From: Nannobrachium achirus
Lineage: Eukaryota; Chordata; Actinopteri; Myctophiformes; Myctophidae
NCBI GenBank assembly: GCA_963921795.1
Contig: OY997658.1
Span: forward strand, 51,373,462 to 51,437,461
Direction: 5' to 3'
DNA length: 64,000 bases
Shown: positions 21,740-33,379 of the stretch, piece by piece
Layout: each line of letters opens with the position of its first letter
Numbering within the stretch: position 1 is the first letter of the stretch
Program-made: the position numbers and the translations under genes
Notes under the pieces: model-generated
Told to the model about the DNA's origin: nothing
Database searches by the model: none
What the model saw: only the letters and a program-made list of their open reading frames with translations

Positions 21740-22065
21740 ATTGTTTGCTATCTTTTATTATTAGGGGGCCAAGCACGTACTGCTAATGGTCCCCAATTGA
21801 AACTATAACTTTTATTATTAGCATGTATGGTTCAGTCCCTTCTTGTTTCTCTACCTATTATTATTCTTCTGCAGGTTTAGCCTATAAGCATATGGTAATT
21901 TACAAAAATTATGAAACTCAGCAATATGGGAGGGCTATGTCAACTTGCAAAGACAAGAAACCCACAAACATTGGCCAAAGGGTGGTGCTATAGCTCTCAA
22001 TTGAAAATGCTAACTTTGAACAGGTATAAGTCACACATTGATGAGCTATTGCGATGATACTGTAG
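21740..22065 (+). repeat. Helentron-related relic, left part (continues at 41102)
   Basis: Contains the family body motif GGCCAAAGGGTGGTGCTATA and TTTGAACAGGTATAAGTCA. The expected continuation (CTTATGCGTCTCC, TTTTGACCTCTGACCTTTA) appears only at about 41170-41240. Joining 22065 to 41102 gives a sequence in the same order as the copy at 10116-12154. This is the outermost layer of the nested region. Confidence 0.55.
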
Positions 22066-22701
22066 TGAACCTGCAGATGGGAGATGACGTAAACAATGAC
22101 AAGTGTCACTCACAGTCTGATGGCACACACCGGACTTGAATGAGAGACGGAGCGCTGATCAGTCACGGCTGGACATGATTGCGGTGGGTGAAGGAACAAT
22201 ACAAAATGGTTTGCTCAGTACGACAGAGTGTGTCTGGAGAGCGGAGCTCAGTCCACGTTAAAGAGGCTGTTAGCCTGCTGAGCTATCTACCAAGGAACGT
22301 GCACTCACTACGGGGGGTGGGTGCCGCTCGCACGCTGTTTAGGGCTGCCGGCGGTGAAGATAGAAAGTGGGACTAAGGCCAGGTTCCTGTGTTAGGCAGG
22401 GCGAGACAAGATAGTGGGGACGCAATAGGAGTGCTTTAATTCCGCTCTCCAGTGTGTGCGAGCTGTCTCCTATTGTCGACGGAGACTGCTCATACGGCGT
22501 TGGACGGCACTGACGCTGACTCCCACAACCACTGTCTAAAGCGGCCGTCCCACGCCAAGCTCAGACCCTGTGGGGGGTCTCCGAACATGGGAAAGTTAAG
22601 TACTGACTTGAGTGGCTTCGCTTTATAGGAAATGTCAATGACTGAATAGGCTTATGAATTATGCGGCTGATGATGAAATGTAATGCTGGTGAATTGTAAT
22701 G
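22066..22701. mobile_element. Solo-LTR-like unit, left part
   Basis: Starts TGAACC right after GTAG (22062-22065). The matching right part 40801-41097 ends CTCACA and is followed by GTAG (41098-41101), giving a 4-bp direct duplication and TG...CA ends. Local imperfect repeats (TAGGCTTATGAATTATG on the left, TAGGCTCGTTATGAATTAG on the right) support that both parts were contiguous. An AATAAAG lies near 41036. No internal retroviral genes are seen. The ORF at 22179-22376 has no recognisable domain. Confidence 0.45.
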
Positions 22702-23186
22702 TTTTTTTATTTATTTTTTTATATTTTTTATATACATTTTATTCCACAAATTATTCACACAGTTAACAAATTGCATACGTCATAGTTACAGCATGCCTCA
22801 ACATCTGAATTGTAAATTACATTAAGTAAGTAGGTAAGTACATTCTAGCAAGAAAGCAAAATTCAAATAAGTAGGTACATTTTCTTACGTTCTTCATTAC
22901 AAAAGCTCTTAAGATGTCAAGGTTGGTGCTTTGTGCTTTTTCGTTTTTTTTTAAAACATCCCTTCCCGTTTACCCCCAGCTCCTCTCTACCCCTACCCCC
23001 CACCCACAAAAGCTAAGGAAAGAGAGAAAAAGAGAAAAGAAGGGAAAAAAGAAAGAAGAAAGAAAGAAAGAAACCAGCATGTTAACTCAACCTCGAGTGG
23101 CGCTTTGTGTGTTGAGATCCAAAAAAGTAATAATTTGTAGTTCACACCCTTGGCTCAAGTGGACTGACAGTCATCAATATTTATCA

Positions 23187-24377
23187 CTATTCCAAAGGGA
23201 TATTTTGTAGACTGTCAAAGTAGGAGATAAGAGGTTGCCAATGTTTGTAAAAGTTTTCTGCGGAACCCCGGACTACAAATGTAATTTTTTCTAGTTTCAA
23301 AAATGACATCAGGTCCTGCAGCCAAGAAGTGTTTGCAGGGGGAAGCCGGTTTTTCCACATGAGGAGGATTCGACGTCGAGCAATTAAAGAGGCGAATAAA
23401 ATTATGTTTCTTTGTCTAGTGTTTATTCTGATTCCCTCTTCAGGGACACCAAAAATGGCAATACGAGGTGATGGATCCACATTTAGTCCTATTATTTCCG
23501 AGGTTACCTCGAAGAAAGATCTCCAATAATCCACCAGGCGTGGGCATGACCAAAACATATGAGTCAAATCGGCTGGGGCTTGAGAGCATCTATCACAGGA
23601 GTCAGAAAGATCTGGGTATATTCTCGATAATCTAGCTTTACTATAATGTATCCTATGAAGTACTTTGAATTGAATGAGACCAAGTCTCGCACAGGATGAT
23701 GAAGAGTTAACAGCATTTAATGCAGCGTCCCAGAACCTTTCTGACATAGTGATACCCAGTTCAGTTTCCCACCCTTCTTTGATCTTCGACAAAGCAGGGG
23801 GAGTCGCTGCCGATAGTAGATTATATAAAAAAGAAATTTGGCCTTTTGGCAGTTGAATTACTGGTAAAATAAGGTCAATACCCGAAGCCGGTGGAATCTG
23901 TGGAAATGATAAGGTATTATGTCTAGCAAAATTACGAATTTGGAAATATCGAAATAAATCGAAGTGTTGTAGATTAAATGCCAAGCGTAACTGTGTGAAA
24001 CTGGCAAACGTGCCGTCTATATAAAGGTCTCCCAGACAAGACAGACCTTGTGTCGACCAGAAGGAAAATCTACCATCAGTTTTGCCCGGTTTAAATTGTT
24101 GGTTGTTACATAATGGTGTAGCTTGAGACCAGGATGTCCATCCAAAGTGTTGTCTAATTTGTTGCCAAATTTTTAAAGTGGAAATTACAAGAGGGCTAGA
24201 AGAATGTTGCCTGGGTTTGAGTGGGAGACTGCTACATACTAAGGCCTTTAAGGACGAGGAGTGACAGGAGTTAGATTCCAATTGAACCCAGCTGTCCTCG
24301 ATCTCTGTAAGCCAGAGTGAAATTTTAAACATAATTATTTGCTGCCCAATAATAAGCCTGGAAATTAGGTAAACCAA
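23187..24377 (-). pseudogene. L1-like ORF2, C-terminal part
   Basis: Continues ORF2 after a frameshift near 24330-24377. The 396-codon frame holds the post-RT region and a cysteine motif (CDRCSQAPADLTHMFWSC) in the C-terminal position where L1 ORF2p carries its zinc-knuckle-like element. It ends in a stop near 23187, about 480 bp before the A-rich element end. Confidence 0.85.
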
Positions 24378-26157
24378 GTCCGCCCTTTGATCTTTCCCTC
24401 TGAAGTAAAGGTTTACATATTCTTGGGGTTTTCCCGTTCCATATAAAATTTAAAATGATTGAGTCTGATTGTCGGAAGAATTGTTTGGGTAGGAAAATAG
24501 GTAGACATTGAAATAAATATAAATATCTGGGGAGTATATTCATTTTGATAGTTTGCACTCTGCTTGCAAGGGAAAGAGGTAGTGTATTCCATCGGTGCAA
24601 GTCGTTTTTCACCTTTGCTGTTAAAGCTGTAAGGTTTTCCTCACAAAGAGAGGGAATAGATCTAGTGACAATAATTCCTAAATATTTAAATCTATTAGAT
24701 AAGTTAAAGGGAATTCTAGTTGGGGATATCATCTTGGCCAATTGGTTAACAGGGAAGCATTCACTTTTCTGTACATTCAGCTTGTACCCTGAGAAATTGC
24801 CAAATAATTCTAGAGTAGTTAAAATATGTGGTATAGACTTTATTGGGTCTGAGACAAAGAGGAGCAGGTCGTCTGCATACAAGGATACTTTATGTTCAAT
24901 TCCATGTCTTTTAATACCTGTAAACAGCTTGTTAGTCTTAAGGGCAATTGATAGGGGCTCAATGACTATCACGAAAAGCAGGGGGGAAATCGGACAACCT
25001 TGTCTTGTGCCACGTGAGAGTGGGAAAAACTCTGAGTGTTGACTATTGGTAGATACGCGTGCCTGTGGAAAGGTATAAATTAAACGTATCCAGGAAATAA
25101 ATCTCTCACCAAAACCAAAATACTTTAGAGTGAAAAATAAATGGCCCCACTCGACTCTGTCAAAAGCCTTTTCCGTGTCAAGTGTGATAACCATCTCGGG
25201 GTTAGATAGTGAGGCTGGTGAGTGAATAATACTGAGAACTCTTCGTATATTTGTAAAAGAATGTCGATTCTTGATGAATCCTGTTTGATCATTAGAAATG
25301 ATAGAAGGCACTATGTTCTCGAGCCGAGTAGCCAAAGTCTTAGCAAGTATCTTTTCATCCACATTAAGAAGGGAAATGGGGCGATAGGAGCTACATAGAT
25401 TTGAGTCTTTGTCCTTCTTAAGAATGAGTGATATAGAGGCTTGGGTGAGTGTTGGTGGTAATCTACCTCGTTGAAAGGAGTCCTCAAACATTTCTAAAAG
25501 TAGAGGCGCCAACTGTATTGAAAACTTCTTATAGAACTCCGCCGGGTAACCGTCAATTCCTGCGGATTTCCCACTCTGCATTGAGTTAATAGAATTGATT
25601 ATTTCGCTGAGTTGCAGCGGTGTCTCCAATTTGTTATGGTGTTCTGAGGTTAGTTTAGGAGCATTAAGCCCATTAAAAAAAGTTGTCATATCTGCCTCAT
25701 TATTCGATGAGTCTGATTTATATAATTCTGAGTAGTAGTCTTTAAAGGTCTCGTTAATTTCAGAGGGGTCAGTTGTTACTGAACCAGCATTATTAATTAT
25801 TTGGGGAATTTGACGTGAAGCTATCTTACCCTTCAGCTGGTGTGCGAGAAGGCGTCCTGCTTTGTCCCCATGTTCATATATTGTTCCCTGGGCTCTTAAT
25901 AACATTTTTTCAGCATCCCTAGTGGACAGGAGATTGAACTCAGTCTGAAGACCAAGTCTCTCTTTGGCCAGTTCGGGAGATGGAGAGATGGAACATTGAC
26001 GGTCTAGAGCAGCTATTGCCTCCATTAGTTCCTGTTGACGTCTTTTTTGTTTCCTATGATTGTGGGCAGTATAAGAGATGATCTCCCCCCTAAGGAATAC
26101 TTTAAAGGTTTCCCATAATAAAGACGGGCTAGTATCCTCATTTTTATTAGTCTCCAC
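24325..26157 (-). pseudogene. L1-like ORF2, reverse transcriptase part
   Basis: A 610-codon frame with the non-LTR reverse transcriptase motifs in order: SYRPISLLNVDEKILAK, TLDTEKAFDRVEW (first catalytic Asp), GTRQGCPISPLLF, and YADDLLLF (catalytic Asp pair). Sequence between endonuclease and RT is L1/Tx1-like. It is joined to the endonuclease frame upstream by a one-base frame change near 26190 and to the C-terminal frame by another near 24330, so this ORF2 is inactive. Confidence 0.93.
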
Positions 26158-26200
26158 AAAGAGGTCTATAGAACGAGTAATGCGGTCGCAAAATGTGTTA

Positions 26201-26482
26201 TCAGTGTGTCGAATCCAGTTTCCAAGAGTAGGTAGCTTTATGTTGATTAGCGAAGTTTAAATTAAGTATAACAGGAGAATGGTCAGAGTTAACTATAGGA
26301 GAGTATTCGGTTGAAATGACAGAAGACAGAAGCATCCCATCTATAAAAAAATAATCTATACGAGAATATGTTTTATGAACATGTGAGTAGAAGGAATATT
26401 GCCTGTCGTTTGGATGCGCAACCCTCCATGGGTCAATGCAACCACACTGGTTCAAAAAGGTGTTGTGAACCATAAGAAGTGC
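26201..26482 (-). pseudogene. L1-like ORF2, end of the APE-type endonuclease
   Basis: Encodes the C-terminal part of the apurinic-type endonuclease: CIDPWRVAHPN, TYSRIDYFF (DNA-binding Asp) and NSDHSPVIL (catalytic Asp-His). The reading ends abruptly at about 26482, where the nuclease-encoding element on the other strand begins. The earlier endonuclease motifs (Asn, Glu, Asp-x-Asn) are missing. Confidence 0.88.
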
Positions 26483-28914
26483 CAACCATAAACAAAACCA
26501 GACTTAAATCACAAATTCTCAGTCATTTTGATGCATGTCAGGAGCAATCTTGCGGAGTTGGACGCACAACATTGATTGTTTTCAAAGATGGATTGCAGGC
26601 CATACTGAAAGAAAGCACACTGGAACAAAACTATGATAAAGAGGCACTTGCTATGGTAAAAGTAGTCAAATCAATTCGCAATGATGTGTTTGACTATACA
26701 GGTTTTGAATTTGATGGTAATTTCCCACAGAACTGTCAGACTGATTCCGTCCCACCCAGCTTGAAGGCACTCATTTCCATGCTATTGAATGGCCCTAATG
26801 TCTCTAATCAAGACAGCAATGTTTCTCAGGCATGCCTAACCATTTCTCAGCTGATACTTTTCAATATGAAGAAGAAATCTGCTAAAGCAGCAGGCCCATC
26901 AAGGCCATCCAAACTTCATGAGCCACCCCTTCCTCTTTTTATTGGTCTTAAAGTTCATACCCAAACAAGAAGCAAAACCACTCTCAATTCCCTATACACA
27001 CTGGGAATCAGTGTAAACTACAAACGTGTCCTTGAGGTTGAAAACCAGCTTGGATCCGCTGTCTGTAGAAAGTACATGGCACAGGACCTGGTCTGCCCTG
27101 CTATCCTAAGGAAAGGTCTTTTCACTGTTGGGGCACTTGATAACATAGATCATAACCCTTCATCGACCACAGCTCAGGGATCATTTCATGGAACTGGGAT
27201 AAGTGTGTTCCAATTTCCAACAGTTTCAAACTCTGGTGTTTGTAGAGAACAAATTACCATTGAACCAAAGGAAAAGGATACACTCCTTCTTCCTGAGAAG
27301 TACACAATTGTTCCTGCTGTTACTTGCAATACAAAGTCTATCACAGTGCCTAAAGCAAAGCAAACAAGTATCAAGGGAAAACTTGACACTGCAAAAGCAG
27401 AAGAGGAGAAATGGGCAGACCATGCAACCCTACTCCTGCAAAGTGATATAGATAGAGATAATTACATCTCTTGGGCAGCATACCACGCCTCACATCAGCC
27501 AGAACCATCTGATCCACCAGCCATAAACTCACTTCTTCCTCTTTTTGATGAAAAAGCAGCTAGTTTTGCTATGGTAAAACATGGTATGGATGTACTAATA
27601 CAGATAACGGAACACCTAAATCCTGGTCAAGCCCCAGTAATGGCATTTGACCAACCACTGTACACCCTTGCGAAAATGGTTCAGTGGAGTTTTCCAGACT
27701 CCTATGGAGAGAAAGAGTTTGTGGTTATGTTTGGTGGGTTACACATAGAAATGGCTTTATGGCACACAATTGGAGAGCTCTTAGATGGAAGTGGTTGGAC
27801 AACAGCATTGTGTGAAGCCGGGGTGGCCACCACTGGAACAGCAGACTCCTTCTTGAAGGCAGCGCACTTGACCAAAACCAGGCACAGTCATCAAGTATCG
27901 CTGCTAGCCTTGTCAAAACTCCAGAAGGATGCATGGCTAATGGAATCTACAAGTACTTCCTTTGAGGTATGGAGAGCAGACATGATCAAAAAGTACCCGA
28001 CCTTCCAATTCTGGAACATTGTTCTTGAATTTGAGAGACTTGTGATGATTTTTGTCCGTGCTCACAGAATCAGGGATTTTGATCTTTACGTGGAAGTTCT
28101 GGAGGCATTGGTCTGTTGGTTTTTTGCACTGGACAGAACCAATTACGCAAGATGGATCCCCATACACATACGTGACATGAAAGCTCTGCCACCAAGCATC
28201 AAGAAGGAACTGAGTAACTTCTGGTCTATTCCAAAAACAAAAAATAGGTTCTCATGCATGCCGATTGATCAAGCCCATGAACAAAACAATGAGTTGGTAA
28301 AAGGTACAGGGGGTGCCATTGGTCTAACAGAGAACCCCACTGCCTTTCGGCGATGGATGGTATCAGGACCAGAGCAGGCTAGACTTCTTGTTGATTTTGA
28401 ATCACAGTGCGTGCATTTAGATGACACCTCTTTGCATCTACAGCATGAGCAGAGCTCCTCATACCAGAAAACATTCCAAAAACAAGTTTCCAACTTGTGC
28501 AACACAATATCAATCATGGGAAATCCATTTCTGGATACATGTCAAGAGTTGCTTGTACTCGACACTCGCAACTGTGCAAATGAAGATGTGGTCAACACTG
28601 TGCGTACCATTGAAATGTTGGGCACTACCCAGTACCAGACATATGTGATGGAAGTAATTGTTGATAGGAAAACACCCATTCACCAGACTATTAAGAGGAA
28701 TAACCTTCCTCTTTTCAAGAATGGAAAAGCAAAGCCAAGATCCAAGGAGAAAGCAAAACTTTCAGCATTGAAAAGTGACTGTAACCTCTTCAGTCAACTT
28801 TACATTGCTAGTAAGTTTAGAGATGGCAACCTTGATGAGTTCTTCTCTCATGAGAATAATATCTATCCGCCGGCCCTGTCCAAAGAAGGTAATTTGCCAT
28901 CTCAGAAATCTGAT
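26482..28914 (+). pseudogene. Large uncharacterised transposon-type protein, N-terminal region
   Basis: An open frame of about 811 codons directly abuts the L1 endonuclease, so its 5' end is probably missing and the ATG at 26479 is not a real start. I do not know a named family. Recognisable blocks are APVMAFDQPLY (about residue 390), FVVMFGGLHIEMALWHT, AGVATTGTADSFLKA, and AHEQNNELVKG followed by GAIGLTENPTAFRRWMVSGP (about 600-640). I have seen this set in unannotated proteins of fish and invertebrates. The Asp of FDQPLY and the Glu of AHEQNN could belong to an RNase-H-like transposase core, but that is speculation. The frame is cut at about 28914 by an L2 tail and continues at 29673 with the nuclease part. 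Confidence 0.6.
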
Positions 28915-29672
28915 TATTATTGATTATGGTGACATTATCTATCAGAACACTTCAGAGACACATCTTCATTCATTAAATGTAGCCTACAATAGTATCTGTA
29001 GATTTGTACTCAGGTGTCCCTACCTTACACATCACTGTATGATTCACTCAACTGGTTATCTCCTCATGCTAGAAGACAGTTTCATTGGTTACTTTTTATT
29101 TTCAAATGCATTTATTTTAATTACCCCTCATATTTGAAGCAGCATTTATGTCCCTATAGTTCGAGATATCCTTTAAGACATACTCAACAACCTTATTTTG
29201 AAGTACCTAGTAATTTACAGACAGAAATTGGGAGACGTTCATTTAAGTTTAAAGCACCTGATGACTGGAATAATTTACCTATTGCAATTAGATCAGTTAC
29301 CTCATTTGCTGTTTTCAAAATGTCTTTGTTTGATTCACTTAAATGCAACTGTCCCTGTTTTTGATTTTCGTTTTATATAATTGATGTTTTCATTTTATTT
29401 GGACAGTTTATTATTATTATTATTATTATTATTACCCATATATATTTTTCCCCCCATTTATCATTATTATCTTTTGATGATGTGCAACAGATGTAGAATG
29501 GTCTTGGATGGTGCATGTGAGAGCCCTTATATGTTTTGTCAATGTATTATGTTTGTTATGTGATTGTTTCATGTCATTGTTTGTGTGTTGAGCCTGAGGA
29601 CACTCTGGAAGACGAGATGCTGCATCTCAAGTGTTTAATCCTCCAATAAATTTTCAAATCAAATCAAATCAA
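28915..29672 (+). mobile_element. 5'-truncated L2/CR1-group LINE tail inserted in the nuclease gene
   Basis: Encodes the last RT-C-terminal residues of a fish LINE (DYGDIIYQNTS, then RRQFHWLLFIFKCIYFNYP and KAPDDWNNLPIAIRS) with a frame change. A 3' UTR and a tail of (TCAAA)n repeats at 29653-29672 follow. Coding sequence of the nuclease element stops at the left border and resumes at the right border. A clear target-site duplication was not seen. An (ATT)n run lies at 29407-29437. Confidence 0.75.
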
Positions 29673-30965
29673 AAATTTGTTGGGTCTAATAGCAGCCGAT
29701 ACTTATCCACCAGTACCATCCTCTGTTGATGTTAAAATTATTGATGGAGCAGCTATTGCCCACGCCCTACCTGTTGATAAAGTATCTACCTTTGGTGAAT
29801 ATGCCAGTGATGTCTTCCTGCCATGGCTAGAGCAGCAATTGAAGACCTGTAACAGAGTTGACATGGTCTGGGATGTATACAAAAATAACAGCCTCAAAGA
29901 CTCAACACGAGAAAAGAGAGGACAAGGCATCCGACAAAAAGTTGGTGAGATGACTAAGCTTCCCCGCAAGTTCCCCGATTTTCTAAAGAACCCATTGAAC
30001 AAGGAAGAGCTCTTTGAAATGCTAGCTGAGAAAGCTAACGCCACCACTTTCGAATCAGGGAAACAAGTATATGTGACTAAAGGTAGGCATGTGCTTTCAT
30101 CCGGTCCCCTAGCCCCAATGCCAGAGTGTGACCATATGAAGAAGCTGACACTAGAGTGTGCATCCATCTGAAAGATGCTCTAGAAAAGGGTGCACAGACA
30201 GTCGTAATTCGAACAGTGGATACAGATATCATAGTGATCCTCGTTGGTCTGTTTGGACAGCTTACCAAAGACTACCCAAATATAGGCATCTGGGTTGCTT
30301 TTGGTATGGGGAAGAATTTCCAGGAAATATGCATCAATACTATTTCCAAAAAGCTGGGGGAAAACATGAGTTTGGCTCTACCTGGATTCCACTCATTCAC
30401 AGGGTGTGATACAACATCACAGTTCCAGGGCAAAGGCAAAAAGACAGCCTGGGCTGCATGGAAATCATTTCCAGAAGTGACAGATGCTTTCATTGCTATG
30501 GCAGCTGATCCTTTTCAGCAGCTTAGCCAGGAATCGAACACTTTTGCATTGCTGGAACGATATACATGTGGTTTGTATGACAAGACAACTGACATTGAAA
30601 ATGTCAATGATCTAAGGAAGGACCTGTTTGCTAAAAAATGTCTCTCAATGGAAAACATTCCTCCCACACAGGCTGCACTGCTACAACATTCAAATAGAGC
30701 AGTTTATCAATCTAGCATTTGGTCCAACAGCCTAAAAGCTATTCAGTCTCTACCATCCCCTGACAATTTTGGATGGACCAAAATCACTGATTCGTGGACA
30801 CCGTTATGGACACTCTTGCCAGAGGCTGCCAAAGTTTGTAGAGAACTCCTTAAGTGTGGCTGCAAAGCTGAGCCCCTCTGTTCTCGAAAGTGTCGGTGCC
30901 GGGATGCTGGGTTACCTTGTACAGCATTATGCCAATGTGCTGGTGGATGTGAATGGCACATGTGA
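29673..30965 (+). pseudogene. FEN/XPG-like (PIN-fold) nuclease with C-terminal cysteine cluster
   Basis: Second half of the same protein. In order it shows the metal-binding motifs of the FEN1/XPG family: IIDGAAIAHAL (first Asp), VDMVWDVYKNNSLKDSTREK (Asp with the Lys/Arg substrate-contact set), a D-H-E-E-A-D-T-R segment (acidic pair), VDTDIIVIL (Asp-x-Asp), and FTGCDTTSQFQGKGKKTA (helix-hairpin-helix after Gly-Cys-Asp). A cysteine cluster CGCKAEPLC...CRCRD...CQCAGGC ends the protein. A two-base insertion (extra AT at 30134-30137) shifts the frame between the first two and the last motifs, so this copy is broken. The nuclease call is motif-based; the parent transposon superfamily is unassigned. 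An Academ-type element carrying an XPG nuclease is the best guess. Confidence 0.7.
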
Positions 30966-31041
30966 GTCACTACTACAGGTATATTGTAATGAATAAGAAA
31001 GAAAATTAGTGCAAAACAATCCCGAAGATGCAGAGTGCAAC

Positions 31042-31800
31042 ATTTTTGAATTGTGTCAATAACTCACTTCCTGTTTAAGAATTTTTTGGGCACCCCTTCT
31101 AGGATGTATTTGGATCACCCAAGGGACATGCATGCCAAATTATATGCTTTTATTAGATTATTTAGCTGTCTTTTGAATCAACTACCGATGGTATATGCGG
31201 CCATTTTGAATTTAGTCAATAACTCATTTCCTGTTTAAGATTGTTTTGGGCACCCCTTCTAGGATGTCTTAGGATCACCCAAGGGACATGTGCGCCAAAT
31301 GTTATGCTTTTTGGAGATTCTTTTGGTGTCTTTTGAGTCAACAGTCAACAGTTTAGGCGGCCATTTTGAATTTTGTCCATAACTCTCTTCCTGTTTAAGA
31401 TGTTTTTGGGCACCCCTTCTATGATGTCTTTGGATCACCCAAGGGACATGCATGCCAAATTATATGCTTTTATTAGATTATTTAGGTGTCTTTTGAATCA
31501 ACTACCAATGGTATATGTGGCCATTTTGAATTTAGTCAATAACTCATTTCCTGTTTAAGATTGTTTTGGGCACCCCTTCTAGGGTGTCTTAGGATCACCC
31601 AAGGGACATGTGTGCCAAATTTTATGCTTTTTGGAGATTCTTTTGGTGTCTGTTGAGTCAACAGTCAACAGTTTAGGCGGCCATTTTGAATTTTGTCCAC
31701 AACTCTCTTCCTGTTTAATATTTTTTTGGGCACCCCTTCTAGGATGTTTTAGGATGACCCAAGGGACATCTGTACCAAATTTGGTGCTTCTATCCAACGC
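31042..31800. repeat. 160-bp satellite with 320-bp alternating higher-order structure
   Basis: The landmark TTCCTGTTTAA recurs at exact 160-bp steps (ending 31080, 31240, 31400, 31560, 31720), followed by GGGCACCCCTTCTAGGATGT. Odd and even copies differ in their second half (TATTAGATTATTTAG against TTTTTGGAGATTCTTTTGG), giving an A-B-A-B dimer of 320 bp without indels. No coding function. Confidence 0.9.
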
Positions 31801-33301
31801 GTAATGGTTCGGCCCTTATTTCCCCCTACTATTAGCTTCTAATTGTGGGCTCGCCTATAAGGCGAGCACACTTTAGATATTGTCATTATTTATTGTGGGC
31901 TCGCCTATAAGGCGAGCACACTTTAGATATTGTCATTATTGTGGGCTCGCTGAAGGCGAGTCCAGCTTGTTATACCCCAGTTTATATTTATAAATGTATA
32001 ACTTCCAAGGTTCCGTACCCTTTCTTCGTCCGCTTTCAACTCCCTCACACTTTGTGCTACAAACTTCGTTCCAACTTCAACATGTTCAGCTTTCTACAGT
32101 GATGTGTGCTTGTATTTTTCTTTTCAAAATATTTCATATTTTTGGAAATATTTAACTTTTAAACTTTAATTTTTCCTCCTTATAATGGGAGTCTATGTAG
32201 AAAAGTGCCCACCTTTCTGGTGCAAATTCTTTGTGCTCTTATAGCTCTTTCATACTTTCACATAAAAACCTCGTTCCAACTTTGAAATGTTCAGCGAGGT
32301 TTGAAGTTTCATTGTTGTTTTAATAATTTTGAAAAAAAGTTTATACTGTTTGAAATATTTAACTTTATTCATAAATCTTTCATCCCATCTTTCATCCCAC
32401 TTTAACATTTTTACTTTTTCACTAAACTTTATAGCCTCATTACTCTGGCATACATTTACGTAGGAACGCGATTCAAACTTGAAAAACGCTCACACGCTTT
32501 TGGACTTCATCGTGGTTCAAACGGTATTCGAAAACGTCATACCGTTCTTCCACAATCGCAGTCCAAAGGTAGAGTGTTTTGGGGTATTTTGGGGATATTT
32601 TTGGCGGGAAAACCAGTCCTAGAGTGTAGCTAGAGTGTGGGAGACTTGTTCTTAAAGTAATGAAGTTCTCTGAACGAATCGTCCTCACGGCCAGAATATT
32701 TAAAATGTATGCATGTTTTTTGGCACGTTTGTAGCCACGCTTGTCGTGTTTCGTAAAGTGCAACTAAAATAAAACAGAGACTTACAGAATTTCATCTATG
32801 GCCCTCTGAGTGTCGGGTCGCGCCTCAGACGCCCCATTCACCTCAAGTCATTTTTTTTCTGGTTTTCGGAATTTTTTTATTTTCCCCCAAACATTTCTAG
32901 CTTGCTCTCATGCGCACATTATTGATCCTTTTAACATCAGAATCGCAATGTTCGTAGAGCCACTCACCGAGCCACTCCCCGAGCAAAGACTATGTGTTTT
33001 CAACTTTTCGTGTTTCCGGGAGAGCGATCAGTTCGTACACTTGCGCTCCCTATTCAAACCAATGGATATGGCCCATATCTTGAACAAACAGTTCTACAGC
33101 TCAGAAGCAAAGGTGCTCCTTATTAACTTTAATTACAGTGCTGAGTCAGTGGTCTCACATGATTTACAAGCTCACAATAAGTTGCACTGTGTAACTTTGT
33201 GAGCTTGTAGATCGGCTATTTATCTGGTTCTCAAAGTGTGGTCCAGGGAACACATGGACGCACGGTCGCACGCACGCATGTATGCACACATACACATGCA
33301 T

Positions 33302-33302
33302 A

Positions 33303-33363
<61 letters not shown>
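33302..33363. repeat. (CA)n microsatellite
   Basis: About 30 CA dinucleotides inside the inner Helentron-like copy. Confidence 0.97.
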
Positions 33364-33372
<9 letters not shown>

Positions 33373-33379
33373 CACTTCC

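Noticed and set aside
22179..22376. 65-codon ORF in the LTR-like unit
   Set aside because: No recognisable domain or context; likely chance.
24545..25042. 165-codon plus-strand ORF
   Set aside because: Shadow of the L1-like reverse transcriptase on the minus strand.
29703..30167. 154-codon minus-strand ORF
   Set aside because: Shadow of the FEN-like nuclease coding strand, whose motifs are unambiguous on the plus strand.
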